Below are positions 35,846 to 45,420 of a stretch of 64,000 nt of DNA, piece after piece. The DNA lies in contig NZ_CP044972.1 of the NCBI RefSeq assembly GCF_010104355.1, forward strand, positions 3,596,001 through 3,660,000, in the 5' to 3' direction. The notes beneath the pieces are model-generated. The model did not search any database. It was given only the letters and a program-made list of their open reading frames with translations, and was not told the DNA's origin. How positions within the stretch are numbered: position 1 is the stretch's first letter; every line of letters starts with the position of its first letter. The DNA comes from Hydrogenophaga sp. PBL-H3. GTDB taxonomy: Bacteria > Pseudomonadota > Gammaproteobacteria > Burkholderiales > Burkholderiaceae_C. The translations under genes were made by a program, and so were the position numbers.

Positions 35846-36040
35846 ATGTTGAGAACGACACGCATTCTAGGCCGCCCCTCTGCACCCACTCGGGGTGTGG
35901 CGATTGCGTTGAGCCTGTTGCTGCTGTCGGCCTGTGGTCAAAAGGGTCCCCTGTACCTGCCCACGCCGGCCCAGACGCCGGCCAGCGCAGGCACCACGCA
36001 GGTCACCCCTGCGCCGCAAAGCAGCCCAGTGCAGCGCTGA
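35846..36040 (+). CDS. lptM: small outer-membrane lipoprotein, LptM/YifL-like
   Basis: A 64-residue lipoprotein with a signal peptide ([11 protein letters not shown]) and lipobox LSAC followed by GQKGPLYLP, the exact LptM signature. LptM helps mature the LptD LPS translocon in E. coli. A Pro/Ala/Thr-rich tail follows. I start at the ATG at 35846 because longer in-frame versions run into cyaY on the other strand. It lies just upstream of lysA, as yifL does relative to dapF/lysA-type genes. Confidence 0.88.
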   Translation: MLRTTRILGRPSAPTRGVAIALSLLLLSACGQKGPLYLPTPAQTPASAGTTQVTPAPQSSPVQR

Positions 36041-36129
36041 GCCGCAATGCGGCCACATCCCGGCTGGCTCATCACACCCATCCGCACCCATTCATTCCCA
36101 GCATGACCACCCTGCCCGGCCAGTCTCCC

Positions 36130-37398
36130 ATGAACCTGCCTCCCTTCATCTCTTACCAATCCGGTGAACTTGTGATGGAAGGCGTGCCGCTCAGGCAGCT
36201 GGCCCTGGAGCACGGAACGCCTCTGTTCGTTTACAGCCGTGCAGCCATGCTCAGCGCGCTGGCCGCCTACCAGCGCGGGCTGGCCGGACGCTCGCACCAG
36301 ATCTGCTACGCCATGAAGGCGAACTCCACGCTGGGCATCCTGCAAACACTGGTGCGCGCGGGATGCGGTCTGGACATCGTCTCGGGTGGTGAACTCGAAC
36401 GCGCCCTGGCTGCGGGTGTCGAGCCAGGCAAGGTGATTTTTTCCGGCGTTGGCAAGACGCGCGCCGAGATGAAGCGCGCGCTGGAGGTCGGTATCGGCTG
36501 CTTCAACGTAGAGAGCCGCGCCGAGCTGGACGTGCTGGACGAAGTGGCCCGCAGCATGGGCCTGCGCGCGCCGGTCAGCGTGCGCGTGAACCCCAACGTG
36601 GACGCCCAAACCCACCCCTATATTTCCACCGGCCTCAAGGGCAACAAGTTCGGCATCGCGCACGAAGACGTGGTGGCCACTTACAGGCATGCGGCTGGCT
36701 GCGCTGGCTTGCGCGTGGTCGGCATCGACTGCCACATCGGCTCGCAGATCACGCAGACCGGGCCCTACCTTGACGCCATGGACCGGGTGATCGACCTGGT
36801 GGAGAGCATCGAAGGCGCGGGCGTGCCCATCGAGCACATCGACTTCGGCGGTGGCCTGGGCATCGACTACCACGGCGACACGCCTCCGCAGGCCGATGCC
36901 CTGTGGCAACAACTGCTGCGTCGCCTGGACGCACGCGGTTTTGGCGACCGCAAGATATTCATCGAACCAGGCCGCTCGCTGGTGGGCAATGCGGGTGTGT
37001 GCCTCACCGAAGTTCTGTACCAGAAGCCCGGTGAGCAGAAGAACTTCCTGATCGTGGACGCGGCCATGAACGACCTGCCACGGCCAGCGATGTACCAAGC
37101 CTTTCACCGCATCGTGGAGGTGTCCCCGCGCGGCGATGCCCCCACCACCTGGGACGTGGTGGGCCCGGTGTGCGAGAGCGGCGACTGGCTGGGCCGTGAC
37201 CGCGCGCTGGCGGCTCAGGCGGGTGATCTGCTGGCGGTGCTCTCGGCGGGTGCCTACTGCATGAGCATGGCGAGCAACTACAACACGCGCGGTCGGGCGG
37301 CCGAGGTGTTGGTGGATGGAAGCGCGGCCACCCTGATCAGGGCACGCGAGTCGGCCGCCGATCAATTGCGCCTGGAAGCCTTGCTGCCGCCGGCCTGA
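36130..37398 (+). CDS. lysA: diaminopimelate decarboxylase LysA
   Basis: LysA decarboxylates meso-diaminopimelate to lysine. The 422-residue PLP enzyme (fold type III) has the Schiff-base lysine in CYAMKANSTLG, the glycine loop FGGGLGIDY, EPGRSLVGNAG, and the partner-chain motif CESGD. Either ATG at 36130 (chosen) or 36103 could be the start, with neither preceded by a clear Shine-Dalgarno. It begins 89 bp after the lipoprotein gene and converges on msrQ with a 9-bp gap. Confidence 0.96.
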   Translation: MNLPPFISYQSGELVMEGVPLRQLALEHGTPLFVYSRAAMLSALAAYQRGLAGRSHQICYAMKANSTLGILQTLVRAGCGLDIVSGGELERALAAGVEPGKVIFSGVGKTRAEMKRALEVGIGCFNVESRAELDVLDEVARSMGLRAPVSVRVNPNVDAQTHPYISTGLKGNKFGIAHEDVVATYRHAAGCAGLRVVGIDCHIGSQITQTGPYLDAMDRVIDLVESIEGAGVPIEHIDFGGGLGIDYHGDTPPQADALWQQLLRRLDARGFGDRKIFIEPGRSLVGNAGVCLTEVLYQKPGEQKNFLIVDAAMNDLPRPAMYQAFHRIVEVSPRGDAPTTWDVVGPVCESGDWLGRDRALAAQAGDLLAVLSAGAYCMSMASNYNTRGRAAEVLVDGSAATLIRARESAADQLRLEALLPPA

Positions 37399-37407
37399 AC
37401 CCGCGGG

Positions 37408-38079
37408 TCAGTCCGCTCGCGGCTTTGAGAGCCGCCGCCAGACGCGCCATCCGAGCAGTGCGGCAAAGATCGCGGCGTACACCGCCACCTCGGCGAAGTC
37501 GTTCTTGCCGCTGCGCATCCAGAAAAAGTGCAGCACGGCCAGGCCTGCAATGCCATACACGACGCGGTGCAACATCTGCCAGCGCCGGGCCCCCATGGCG
37601 CGGATGGCGCGGTTGAACGAAGTGGCGGCCAGCGCCAGCAGGAACAGCCAGCCCAGGAACCCGACCAGGATGAACGGACGTTTGATCACGTCGTCCACGA
37701 TGCCCGGCACGCTGAACTCCATGTCGAACCACGCGTAGGCCAGCAGGTGCATGCAGGCATAGAAGAACACGAACAATCCCACCATGCGGCGCAGCCGCGC
37801 CAGCGCCACCCAGCCGGTCATCGTGCGCAACGGCGTGATGGCCAGCACCAGCACCAGGAACCGGATGGTCCAGTCACCGAGCGAGCGGATCAGCGCCTCG
37901 GCGGGGTTCGCTCCGAGCTGGTTGGCAAATGCCGCCCAGAACAACCACGCAAAAGGCAGCAAGGCCAGCACGAAGCCGATCGGTTTGGTGGCGCGGTGAC
38001 CCAGCCAGCGATTGATGCGCGAGCCGCCGGGACGACCCGCCGTCCCGGCCACGGTTCGGGAAATGGTGGAGGTGCTCAT
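37408..38079 (-). CDS. msrQ: heme-binding membrane subunit MsrQ
   Basis: MsrQ is the inner-membrane b-type heme protein that passes electrons from the quinone pool to MsrP. The 223-residue protein has about six membrane helices in a ferric-reductase-like domain. Candidate heme ligands include the His in YACMHLLAY, and MLHRVVYGIAGLAVLHFFWM. I start at MSTSTISRTV; the longer in-frame reading overlaps msrP. It follows msrP by 22 bp. Confidence 0.95.
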   Translation of the reverse strand: MSTSTISRTVAGTAGRPGGSRINRWLGHRATKPIGFVLALLPFAWLFWAAFANQLGANPAEALIRSLGDWTIRFLVLVLAITPLRTMTGWVALARLRRMVGLFVFFYACMHLLAYAWFDMEFSVPGIVDDVIKRPFILVGFLGWLFLLALAATSFNRAIRAMGARRWQMLHRVVYGIAGLAVLHFFWMRSGKNDFAEVAVYAAIFAALLGWRVWRRLSKPRAD

Positions 38080-38101
38080 GGAGAGACTGCGCTGCTCAGG
38101 C

Positions 38102-39118
38102 TCAGAACAACTTGCGCAGATCCATGCCTGCATACAGCTGGCCAACCTGGGGTTCGTAGCCATTGAACATCTGCGTCTGGCGGCGTTTGGCAAACAGGCC
38201 CCCCTCCTCGCCGATGCGCCGCTCGGTGGCCTGGCTCCAGCGAGGGTGCGACACCTGCGGGTTCACGTTCGAATAGAAACCGTATTCCTGCGGTGCAGCC
38301 CGGTTCCACGCGGTGCGTGGCTCCTTGTCGGTGAAACGGATCTTCACGATCGACTTGCCGCTCTTGAAACCGTATTTCCATGGCACCACCAGCCGCACCG
38401 GCGCACCGTTCTGGTTGGGCAACACTTCGCCGTACATGCCGAAGGTCAGCAGGGTGAGCGGATGCATGGCCTCGTCGAGTCGCAGCCCCTCCACATAAGG
38501 CCAGTCCAGCACGTTGGCGTTCAAGCCCGGCATCTGTTTGTTGTCGGCCAGCGTCACGAACTCCACGTACTTGGCGCTGCCCTGTGGCTGCACCTGTTTG
38601 ATGAGTTCGGCCATCGAATAGCCGACCCAGGGCACCACCATCGACCAGCCTTCCACACAGCGCAGGCGGTAGATGCGCTCTTCCATCGGGCTGAGCTTGA
38701 GCAGTGCGTCCAGATCGAAGGTGCCGGGTTTGTTCACGAGGCCTTCGACGGCCACCGTCCAGGGACGGGGCTTGAGCGTCTTGGCCGTGACCACCGGATC
38801 GGACTTGTCGGTTCCGAACTCGTAGTAGTTGTTGTAGCTGCTCGCATCCTCGTACGAGGTCAGCTTCTCTACCGTGACCGCACCCGGCACAGCCGACGTT
38901 TTGCCAGGCAGTGCCGCCAGTTTTCCGGGTTTGGGCGTGGGGCCGGCCGATTGGGCCCATGCATCCTGCACGGTCAACGAAGCAACACCGCCTCCGATCG
39001 CGGCTGCGGCGAACGCGCTTCGCTGCAGCCACTGCCGGCGGTTCTGGTACGCCGCCTTCGGTGTGATCTCGCTGGGGAAGGGATGGTTGAAGCCGTCGTG
39101 GGAGGTTCGGATGAGCAT
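38102..39118 (-). CDS. msrP: periplasmic methionine sulfoxide reductase catalytic subunit MsrP
   Basis: MsrP repairs oxidised methionines in periplasmic proteins using a molybdenum cofactor. The 338-residue precursor has a twin-arginine signal ([18 protein letters not shown], Arg27-Arg28), so it is a likely client of the TatAB at the left edge. The sulfite-oxidase fold is indicated by the Mo-ligand Cys in [15 protein letters not shown] and by [13 protein letters not shown]. Full length, paired with msrQ. The 136 bp upstream (39119-39254) hold no gene. Confidence 0.97.
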   Translation of the reverse strand: MLIRTSHDGFNHPFPSEITPKAAYQNRRQWLQRSAFAAAAIGGGVASLTVQDAWAQSAGPTPKPGKLAALPGKTSAVPGAVTVEKLTSYEDASSYNNYYEFGTDKSDPVVTAKTLKPRPWTVAVEGLVNKPGTFDLDALLKLSPMEERIYRLRCVEGWSMVVPWVGYSMAELIKQVQPQGSAKYVEFVTLADNKQMPGLNANVLDWPYVEGLRLDEAMHPLTLLTFGMYGEVLPNQNGAPVRLVVPWKYGFKSGKSIVKIRFTDKEPRTAWNRAAPQEYGFYSNVNPQVSHPRWSQATERRIGEEGGLFAKRRQTQMFNGYEPQVGQLYAGMDLRKLF

Positions 39119-39254
39119 GGTGGCGGTCCTGACTGGTGCAACGCCTTGCGCAGAGGATGCCGCGCAGGACTTGCCGTGAGTCGTCGGACAGCCACGATTC
39201 TTACAAAGTTCCGGTTCGGGCTGCGTCAGCCCGCCCCATACCCCGCAGCCTGGA

Positions 39255-40622
39255 TCAGAGTTCGCCGTAGCTGTGGAGGCCGGAGAGGAACATGTTCACA
39301 CCCAGGAAAGCAAAGGTGGTCACGGCCAGGCCCACCAGTGCCCACCAGGCGGCCACGGTGCCGCGCAGGCCTTTCATGAGGCGCATGTGCAGCCAGGCTG
39401 CGTAGTTCAGCCAGACGATCAGCGCCCAGGTTTCCTTCGGGTCCCAGCTCCAGTAACCACCCCAGGCCTCGGCCGCCCAGAGAGCGCCGAGCACGGTGGC
39501 GATGGTGAAGAAGGCAAAGCCCACGGCGATGGCCTTGTACATCACGTCGTCCAGCACCTCGAAGCTGGGCAAGCGCTCGGCGATGCGTTTGCGCCCGAAC
39601 ATGATGGTGGCCACGATCAGCGCCGACACGCCGAAGTAGACGAACCAGTAACTGCCGCCCTTCTCCGTCGCCGACTGGCGGAACACGATGGGCTCCAGGC
39701 ACAGCACCAGGCCCAGAATCCACAGCGGCGCGAGCCTGTACCAGCGGGTCTCGTTGGCACTCTGTTTGATGAGGTAGGCAAAGGCCAGCATGGCCGCGAT
39801 GGCAAAGGTTCCGTAGCCGATGAAGTTGGCGGGCACATGCAGCTTCATCCACCAGCTCTGCAGCGCGGGCACCAGCGGCTGGATTTCATGCGCTTCGCGG
39901 ATCACCGTGTACCAGAGCAGAAAGCCCACGGCAGCGCTCACCACCAGCATCACGAACGCGCCCATGCGGCGGGTCTTGTACTGGTCTTCGTAGTACAGGT
40001 AGAAGGCCGCCGTCAGCCAGCAGAACAACACGAACACCTCGTACAGATTGCTCACCGGGATGTGGCCGATGTCGGGGCCGATCTGGTGGCTTTCGTACCA
40101 GCGCACCATGGTGCCGATGAGCGCCAGCGTCACGGCCACCCAGGCCAGGCGCGAGCCCAGCAACTCGAAGGTGTCGCCAGCGCGGGTGAACATGCCGACC
40201 CAGTAAAACGCGGTGCTCATGAAGAACAGCATGCTCATCCACAGGATGGCCGACTGGCTGGAAATGAAGTACTTCAGCATGAACACCTGATCAGCGCGCG
40301 CCAGGTCGGCTGCGCCCGCAGGCGTTTGGTAAAGCCAGATCGCCAGCAGCGCAAATGTCGCCACAGCCACCGCCAGCGCACGCAGCGGGCGCCAGAACCA
40401 GCCCAGCGAGATCAGGGAGGGTGCGGCGCCAACGAGGATGGCCTTCTCGTAACCATCCATCGCAGCGCCGTACAGCGCAAACGCGATCGCGGTGCCCGCC
40501 ACGACCAGCGCAGCAAAGAGCCAGTCCCACACATTGCGGCGCGCGAAGTAACTCGGCTCCAGACCCTGCCCGCCGCGGTCCTTCTTCAGTTCGATGGTCT
40601 GGTTCGCGGTGGCGGTATTCAT
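39255..40622 (-). CDS. ccsB: cytochrome c biogenesis protein CcsB (ResC), System II
   Basis: CcsB/ResC is the heme-handling half of the System II cytochrome c synthase. The 455-residue polytopic protein has the tryptophan-rich WWD-type motif [21 protein letters not shown] and flanking histidines in a CcsA domain (C-terminal 250 residues), plus about eight membrane helices. Its start overlaps the resB stop by four bases. Use of System II rather than Ccm is typical of betaproteobacteria. Confidence 0.96.
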   Translation of the reverse strand: MNTATANQTIELKKDRGGQGLEPSYFARRNVWDWLFAALVVAGTAIAFALYGAAMDGYEKAILVGAAPSLISLGWFWRPLRALAVAVATFALLAIWLYQTPAGAADLARADQVFMLKYFISSQSAILWMSMLFFMSTAFYWVGMFTRAGDTFELLGSRLAWVAVTLALIGTMVRWYESHQIGPDIGHIPVSNLYEVFVLFCWLTAAFYLYYEDQYKTRRMGAFVMLVVSAAVGFLLWYTVIREAHEIQPLVPALQSWWMKLHVPANFIGYGTFAIAAMLAFAYLIKQSANETRWYRLAPLWILGLVLCLEPIVFRQSATEKGGSYWFVYFGVSALIVATIMFGRKRIAERLPSFEVLDDVMYKAIAVGFAFFTIATVLGALWAAEAWGGYWSWDPKETWALIVWLNYAAWLHMRLMKGLRGTVAAWWALVGLAVTTFAFLGVNMFLSGLHSYGEL

Positions 40623-42772
40623 GGTTGCACCTTCAACAATTGGGTCTTCAGAAGTTCAAATTCGCGGTCGGCTTCCATCGTCTTGCGGTTCGACGACAGC
40701 GCCATGCTGGCCGCAGAAGCCTGCGCGCCCGAGGGCGAGAGCCAGACCCAGAGGCGGCGCTCGCGCACATACAGCATGGCAAAAACACCCACGATCAGCA
40801 AGAGGCAACCGAGGTAGACGATGTTCTGGCCCGGCGCACGCGCCACCTGGAACACGCTGGCCTGCACATGCGTGAAGTCCTTGAGCTGGAACGTCATGGG
40901 CGCAGGATAGAAAAAGGTGTCGCTCAGGCTGATGACCGCCTGCGTCATGAACTGCTGCGTCGCGTCGTTGCGCTCCAGCGGCCGCAAACCGGCGCGTTCG
41001 CGGCTGACCTGCAACAGCTCGAACAAGGTGCCGTTCAGGATGCGCACCAGCACCTCGCTGGCGCGCTCGCGTTCGGCCTGTGGCACGTTGGTTTCCAGGA
41101 AATTCGACACCGCCTGCAGCCCACCCTGCACCACGGGTTTGGTGGCCGCGGCATTCACCACGGGCGTGGACTGCGCAGCCGGCTCGGCCCCGGCAAACAA
41201 GGCCAGTGCGCGCGCGGCCGAGGCCACCAGCGCATCAGCCAACTCCGGGCGTCCGTCTTCGACCGCCGACACGGCGTAGCGGCGCACCGCGAGCTCGCGC
41301 ATCTGCGGGTCGTCGAGCGCGGCACGCAGACGCACGAAACCGTCCATGCTGTCGTTCTCGTCCACCGGAATGCGCAGGTAGCGGAACGGTTCGGACGGTG
41401 TTTCACGCAGACCCAGCAGGTACATGCGCGCGCCTTCAATCTCCATGGGCAGCATGTAGTTGTGGTACTCAACCGCCTGGCCCGCCGCATCGCGCAGCTT
41501 GTAGGTGATGCTGGGACCCACATTGCGCAAGGTCTTCTCGGTGGTGGTCTTGTGGCCACTGCCCAGACGGCTCTCGATCGAGCTTCGCAAATCAACCGTG
41601 CGCACATCGGCGCCGCCCGGTGCCGGGTTGACGCCGGCGAAGTTCTCCACGTTGATCGTGCGCAAGCCGGTGTACTCCAGCACCAGCTTGTCATCGCCAT
41701 TGCTCAGCGCGCTGGAGCTGCCGATGGTGCCTTCGATCTCGAAAGGGCGCGTGGGCCGGTTCAGCGGCACAGCCTGCAGCTTCACGCGCGAACCTCCGTC
41801 GTCAAAGCTCGACTGGTAAATGTTGATGCCGCGGTGACTGGCCGGGTGGTTCACCTCCACGCGCGCTGCCTTCTTCTCACCGGTCTCGAAATCGGTGATC
41901 ACGATGTCGCTGGCGAACAGCTTGGGCATTCCGGTCTCGTAGTACTCGACGATGAACTTCTTGAGTTCGACCGAAAACGGCAAGTCTTGCAGCAGCACGC
42001 CGTTGGGCTGCGCCAGGATGGCGGTGCTGGCGGTCGTGCCTTCGGTCACCAGCAGGTTGGCACGAAACGTCGGGTTGCTGGACGACAGACGGTGCTGGGC
42101 CGGCACATCGGCGATGAGTCCCCCACCACCAAACGCCGACTTGCCGTTGAACCAGGTCTGGGCGCGCACCATCAGGTCACCGTCGAGCAGGCCACCGATG
42201 CACACCAGCACGATGGCGCTGTGAGCCGCGAGGTAACCGATCTTGTTGGCCGCACCGGTCTTGGCCGCCACCATCCAGCCTTGGCCAGCAGGGGTGTCGC
42301 GCGACTGCAGCTTGACCTTCCAGCCCGAGCTCAGCAAGGTCTGACCGATGCGGTTGGCGGCGGCCTGCGGCGTTTCCACCAGCGTGCTCTCGGCACGGTG
42401 CGGGAAGGCCTTGAGGCTTTGCTCGCGGATGTTTTCCTTGTAAGCCTTGAAGTCGGCAAATATCTTGGGCGTGTTGCGGGCGATGCACAGGCTGGTGCTG
42501 GTCACCAGAAACGCCAGGATCAGCAGGAACCACCACGCGCTGTACACCGAAAAGAGGTTGGCACTGGCAAACACATCGGCCCAGAAAGGGCCGAACTGGT
42601 TGACATAGTTGTTGACCGGCTCGTGCTGCTTGACCACGGTACCGATCACCGAGGCGATGCAGATGACAGTGAGCAGCGAAATCGAGAACCGCATCGACGA
42701 CAACAACTCCACCGTCTCGCTGACGATGCGCGAGCCGGTGCGGATGTGCAGGCCTTGGGTGGAAACGGTCAT
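40619..42772 (-). CDS. resB: cytochrome c biogenesis protein ResB (Ccs1), System II
   Basis: ResB/Ccs1 binds apocytochrome and works with CcsB to attach heme at the CXXCH site. The 717-residue protein has membrane helices near the N-terminus (LLSSMRFSISLLTVICIASVIGTVV) and near residues 75-95 and 170-190. A large periplasmic domain follows, and a last helix (NIVYLGCLLLIVGVFAMLYV) comes before a cytoplasmic tail. The cytochrome c4 gene upstream is a likely client. A terminator separates them, so resB probably has its own promoter. Confidence 0.95.
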   Translation of the reverse strand: MTVSTQGLHIRTGSRIVSETVELLSSMRFSISLLTVICIASVIGTVVKQHEPVNNYVNQFGPFWADVFASANLFSVYSAWWFLLILAFLVTSTSLCIARNTPKIFADFKAYKENIREQSLKAFPHRAESTLVETPQAAANRIGQTLLSSGWKVKLQSRDTPAGQGWMVAAKTGAANKIGYLAAHSAIVLVCIGGLLDGDLMVRAQTWFNGKSAFGGGGLIADVPAQHRLSSSNPTFRANLLVTEGTTASTAILAQPNGVLLQDLPFSVELKKFIVEYYETGMPKLFASDIVITDFETGEKKAARVEVNHPASHRGINIYQSSFDDGGSRVKLQAVPLNRPTRPFEIEGTIGSSSALSNGDDKLVLEYTGLRTINVENFAGVNPAPGGADVRTVDLRSSIESRLGSGHKTTTEKTLRNVGPSITYKLRDAAGQAVEYHNYMLPMEIEGARMYLLGLRETPSEPFRYLRIPVDENDSMDGFVRLRAALDDPQMRELAVRRYAVSAVEDGRPELADALVASAARALALFAGAEPAAQSTPVVNAAATKPVVQGGLQAVSNFLETNVPQAERERASEVLVRILNGTLFELLQVSRERAGLRPLERNDATQQFMTQAVISLSDTFFYPAPMTFQLKDFTHVQASVFQVARAPGQNIVYLGCLLLIVGVFAMLYVRERRLWVWLSPSGAQASAASMALSSNRKTMEADREFELLKTQLLKVQP

Positions 42773-42796
42773 GGGATGTGGGGAGAACGGTTCAAC

Positions 42797-42831
42797 AAAA
42801 AGGGCGGTTCCGGTGACCCCGGAACGCGCCC
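42797..42831 (-). terminator. Rho-independent terminator after cytochrome c4 gene
   Basis: On the minus strand, GGGCGCGTTCCGG pairs with CCGGAACCGCCC (one bulged base) around a short loop and is followed by TTTTTG. It lies about 120 bp after the cytochrome c4 stop and just upstream of resB. The stretch 42832-42953 holds only another small GC hairpin. Confidence 0.8.
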
Positions 42832-42953
42832 TGTTGTGATGTTGTTTTTCGCTGGCGGTTCAACGCCGGAAGGCTTTATCGCATTGTGCCGGCAAATATT
42901 AACGTCTGCTTATATCCCGGCGACCGCCCAAGGGCAAGAGCCCTGGGTGAATC

Positions 42954-43568
42954 TCAGCGCAGACCGGCAATGTAGTCGGCCACGGCCTTGATTTCGCGGT
43001 CGTTCATCTTGGCGGCAACACCCGCCATCTGGAGGTTGTTGGCCCGGGTGCCGTCGCGGAAATGCTTGAGCTGGGTTGCGGTGTAGTCGGCGTGCTGGCC
43101 CGACAGGCGCGGGTATTGCGCGGGAATGCCGGCGCCGTTGGGGCTGTGGCAGCCGGCGCAAGCGGCGATCTGGCGATCGGGGATGCCGCCGCGGTAGATG
43201 CGCTCACCCAGGGTCACCAGGTCCTTGTCGGTGGCAGCGCCCGGCGCAGCCTTCTGGGCCGCCAGCCAGAAGCCGATGTTGCGCATGTCATCGTCAGACA
43301 GACCCGTCGCAAAGCCCTTCATGATGGCGTTGTCCCGCTTGCCCGACTTGAACTCCTGCAGCTGTTTGACCAGGTACTCGGGGTGTTGCTGGGCCAGTTT
43401 GGGATTGGCCGGCGTGGTGGAGTTGCCGTCCGCTGCATGGCAGGCCACGCAGGCCTGGCCAAATGCGGCAGCACCCTTGGCCAGATCGGGTTTGACCGAC
43501 TGCGCCTGGACACCGAACGACAAAGCCGCAGCAGCAGCGGCGCAAAGAAGGGAAACAGGCAATTTCAT
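42954..43568 (-). CDS. diheme cytochrome c4
   Basis: A periplasmic electron carrier of the c4 type. The 204-residue precursor has a Sec signal peptide (cleavage after about residue 22, VQA-QS) and two c-type heme sites, C40-VA-C43-H44 and C137-AG-C140-H141, each in a separate cytochrome domain. Methionine ligands are plausible in NAIMKGFATGLSDDDM and NLQMAGVAAKM. Cytochrome c4 usually donates electrons to cbb3-type oxidases. It is divergent from engB; the longer in-frame reading extends into engB and is rejected. Confidence 0.95.
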   Translation of the reverse strand: MKLPVSLLCAAAAAALSFGVQAQSVKPDLAKGAAAFGQACVACHAADGNSTTPANPKLAQQHPEYLVKQLQEFKSGKRDNAIMKGFATGLSDDDMRNIGFWLAAQKAAPGAATDKDLVTLGERIYRGGIPDRQIAACAGCHSPNGAGIPAQYPRLSGQHADYTATQLKHFRDGTRANNLQMAGVAAKMNDREIKAVADYIAGLR

Positions 43569-43643
43569 GACGGGACGGGCGTCGAATGCGACGTGTTCGG
43601 GTTGAAGAATTTCGCGGGATGTCTGGTTACAGCCAATCGATTT

Positions 43644-43649
43644 TACAAT
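43644..43649 (+). promoter_or_regulatory. -10-like element upstream of engB
   Basis: TACAAT (5/6) lies 22 bases before the ATG at 43672. It overlaps the alternative ATG at 43648, which would then not be inside the transcript; this favours the start at 43672. Confidence 0.4.
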
Positions 43650-43671
43650 GCCCTCTCGGGAAACAACCCCA

Positions 43672-44460
43672 ATGACCCAGAACCACACTCCAGCCAACAC
43701 CCCTGCTTCCCCGTCTGCGGACGCCAAGAGCCCCCAAGCCCGCACACCCAACGCTGGAAAATCCCCCGATTCGCTGAACCCCGACATCAAGATCGCGCAC
43801 GGCTGGCTGCACACGGCCCGCTTCCTCACCACCGCCCCGCAGCTCGAACACCTGCCCCCGCTCACGGTGCCCGAGGTGGCCTTCGTGGGCCGCTCCAACG
43901 CCGGCAAATCGACCTGCATCAACACCCTGACGCAGCAAAAACGCCTGGCGTTCGCCTCCAAGACCCCAGGTCGCACGCAAAGCATCAACCTGTTCTCGCT
44001 CGGCAAGCAGGGCGTGACCGATGCCGTGCTGGCCGACCTGCCCGGCTACGGCTATGCAGCCGTGCCCCGTGAGGCCAAGCTGCGCTGGCAGCGCGTCATG
44101 GGCAACTACCTGCTCACGCGTGAGAACCTCAAGGGCGTGGTGCTCCTGATCGACCCGCGCCTGGGCCTGACAGAGCTTGACGAGATCCTGCTCGAGGTGA
44201 TCCGTCCACGGGTCGAAGAAGGCTTGAAATTCCTGGTGCTGCTCACCAAGTCCGACAAGCTCAACCACGCCGAGGCGCAAAAAGCGCTGTCGATTGCGCG
44301 ACTGCAATCCGGCGGCGGTGAAGCCAGACTCTTCTCGGCCTTGAAGAAAAAGGGCCTGGACGAGGTGGCGCAGATGCTCTGGAACTGGACGCATGAGGCC
44401 GGCACCACTGTGGCCGCGCCAGCCGCCGAACCCGAAGACGAGCCGCCCGCCCTCGATTGA
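43672..44460 (+). CDS. engB: ribosome biogenesis GTP-binding protein EngB (YihA/YsxC)
   Basis: EngB is an essential GTPase involved in assembly of the large ribosomal subunit. The 262-residue protein has the G1 loop GRSNAGKS (73-80), G3 DLPGYG, and G4 TKSD. The TPGRTQSINLF switch I segment is typical. N- and C-terminal extensions are polar and low in complexity (about 40 and 20 residues). Divergent from the cytochrome c4 gene. The hydrolase gene follows after 30 bp on the same strand. Confidence 0.96.
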   Translation: MTQNHTPANTPASPSADAKSPQARTPNAGKSPDSLNPDIKIAHGWLHTARFLTTAPQLEHLPPLTVPEVAFVGRSNAGKSTCINTLTQQKRLAFASKTPGRTQSINLFSLGKQGVTDAVLADLPGYGYAAVPREAKLRWQRVMGNYLLTRENLKGVVLLIDPRLGLTELDEILLEVIRPRVEEGLKFLVLLTKSDKLNHAEAQKALSIARLQSGGGEARLFSALKKKGLDEVAQMLWNWTHEAGTTVAAPAAEPEDEPPALD

Positions 44461-44490
44461 ACGTGCGCGGGCACACGGAGACTGCCCGCG

Positions 44491-45411
44491 ATGATCGACA
44501 CCTTCCAACAAGCCCTGCCACACGGCATCACGCTGAGCTGCCGGGCTGCGGGTCAGCCGGGCCGACCGGTGCTCCTGTTCCTGCACGGTTTTCCCGAAGC
44601 CGCTTTCGTGTGGGACGTATTGCTGGTCCATTTCGCTCAGCCCGAGCACGGCGGCTACCGTTGCGTCGCGCCCAACCTGCGTGGCTACGAGCGCTCCAGC
44701 GCGCCCACCGAGGTGTCGGCCTACCGCGCCAAGCCGCTGGTGCAGGACCTCACGGCGCTCATCGACGTCATCACGCAAGACAGCCCCACACCCGGTCAGC
44801 TCGCCGCCCTGGTCGCTCACGACTGGGGTGGTGCGCTGGCCTGGAGCGTGGCCGCGAGGTTCCCGGCAGCGATGCGACGGCTCGCCATCGTCAACGCCCC
44901 CCACCCGGCCACCTTCCAGCGCGAACTGGCCAACTCGCCGACGCAGCAGGCGTCCAGCGCGTACATGAATTTCCTCGTGCGCCCGGACGCAGCCGCCCTG
45001 CTGGCTGAAAACGACTTCGCGCGCCTGTGGCCCTTCTTCACCAACATGGCCGCCGACAGCGGGCCGATGGCCTGGCTGGATGAAACCACGCGCGAGCGCT
45101 ACCGTGAGGTTTGGAGCCAGGGCCTGCAAGGCGCTTGCGCCTATTACGCGGCATCGCCCCTGCGTCCTCCCACGGCCAGCGACACAGGTGCTGCGGCTGT
45201 GCAACTGCCGCGCGAGCGCGTGGCAGTGAACGTGCCCACGCTGGTGATCTGGGGACTGGGCGACACCGCCTTGCCGCAGGCCCTGCTCGACGGGCTTGAT
45301 GGCTATGTGGCCGACCTTCGCATCAAGCGGGTGGCTGGCGCCACGCACTGGATCGTGCACGAGCAACCGCGGCAAGTGGCGGCGCTCATCGGGGACTTCC
45401 TGTCGCCCTAG
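44491..45411 (+). CDS. alpha/beta hydrolase, epoxide hydrolase/haloacetate dehalogenase-like
   Basis: A 306-residue alpha/beta-fold hydrolase. The oxyanion motif is HGFPE (32-36) and the nucleophile elbow is HDWGG with Asp111. The third-strand acid is probably in IWGLGDTAL, and the base is His in GATHWIVHEQP. An Asp nucleophile argues for an epoxide hydrolase or haloalkanoate dehalogenase rather than a serine esterase. The physiological substrate is unknown. It is probably co-transcribed with engB and converges on the acyltransferase gene with a 9-bp gap. Confidence 0.85.
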   Translation: MIDTFQQALPHGITLSCRAAGQPGRPVLLFLHGFPEAAFVWDVLLVHFAQPEHGGYRCVAPNLRGYERSSAPTEVSAYRAKPLVQDLTALIDVITQDSPTPGQLAALVAHDWGGALAWSVAARFPAAMRRLAIVNAPHPATFQRELANSPTQQASSAYMNFLVRPDAAALLAENDFARLWPFFTNMAADSGPMAWLDETTRERYREVWSQGLQGACAYYAASPLRPPTASDTGAAAVQLPRERVAVNVPTLVIWGLGDTALPQALLDGLDGYVADLRIKRVAGATHWIVHEQPRQVAALIGDFLSP

Positions 45412-45420
45412 CGGGCGCGC

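Noticed and set aside
40355..42991. An 878-codon plus-strand frame opposite ccsB/resB
   Set aside because: Antisense shadow of resB; composition is Arg/His/Gln-rich without domains, and the minus-strand gene is clearly real.
43627..45375. A 582-codon minus-strand frame opposite engB and the hydrolase
   Set aside because: Antisense to two genes with intact GTPase and alpha/beta hydrolase motifs; no family features in the shadow.
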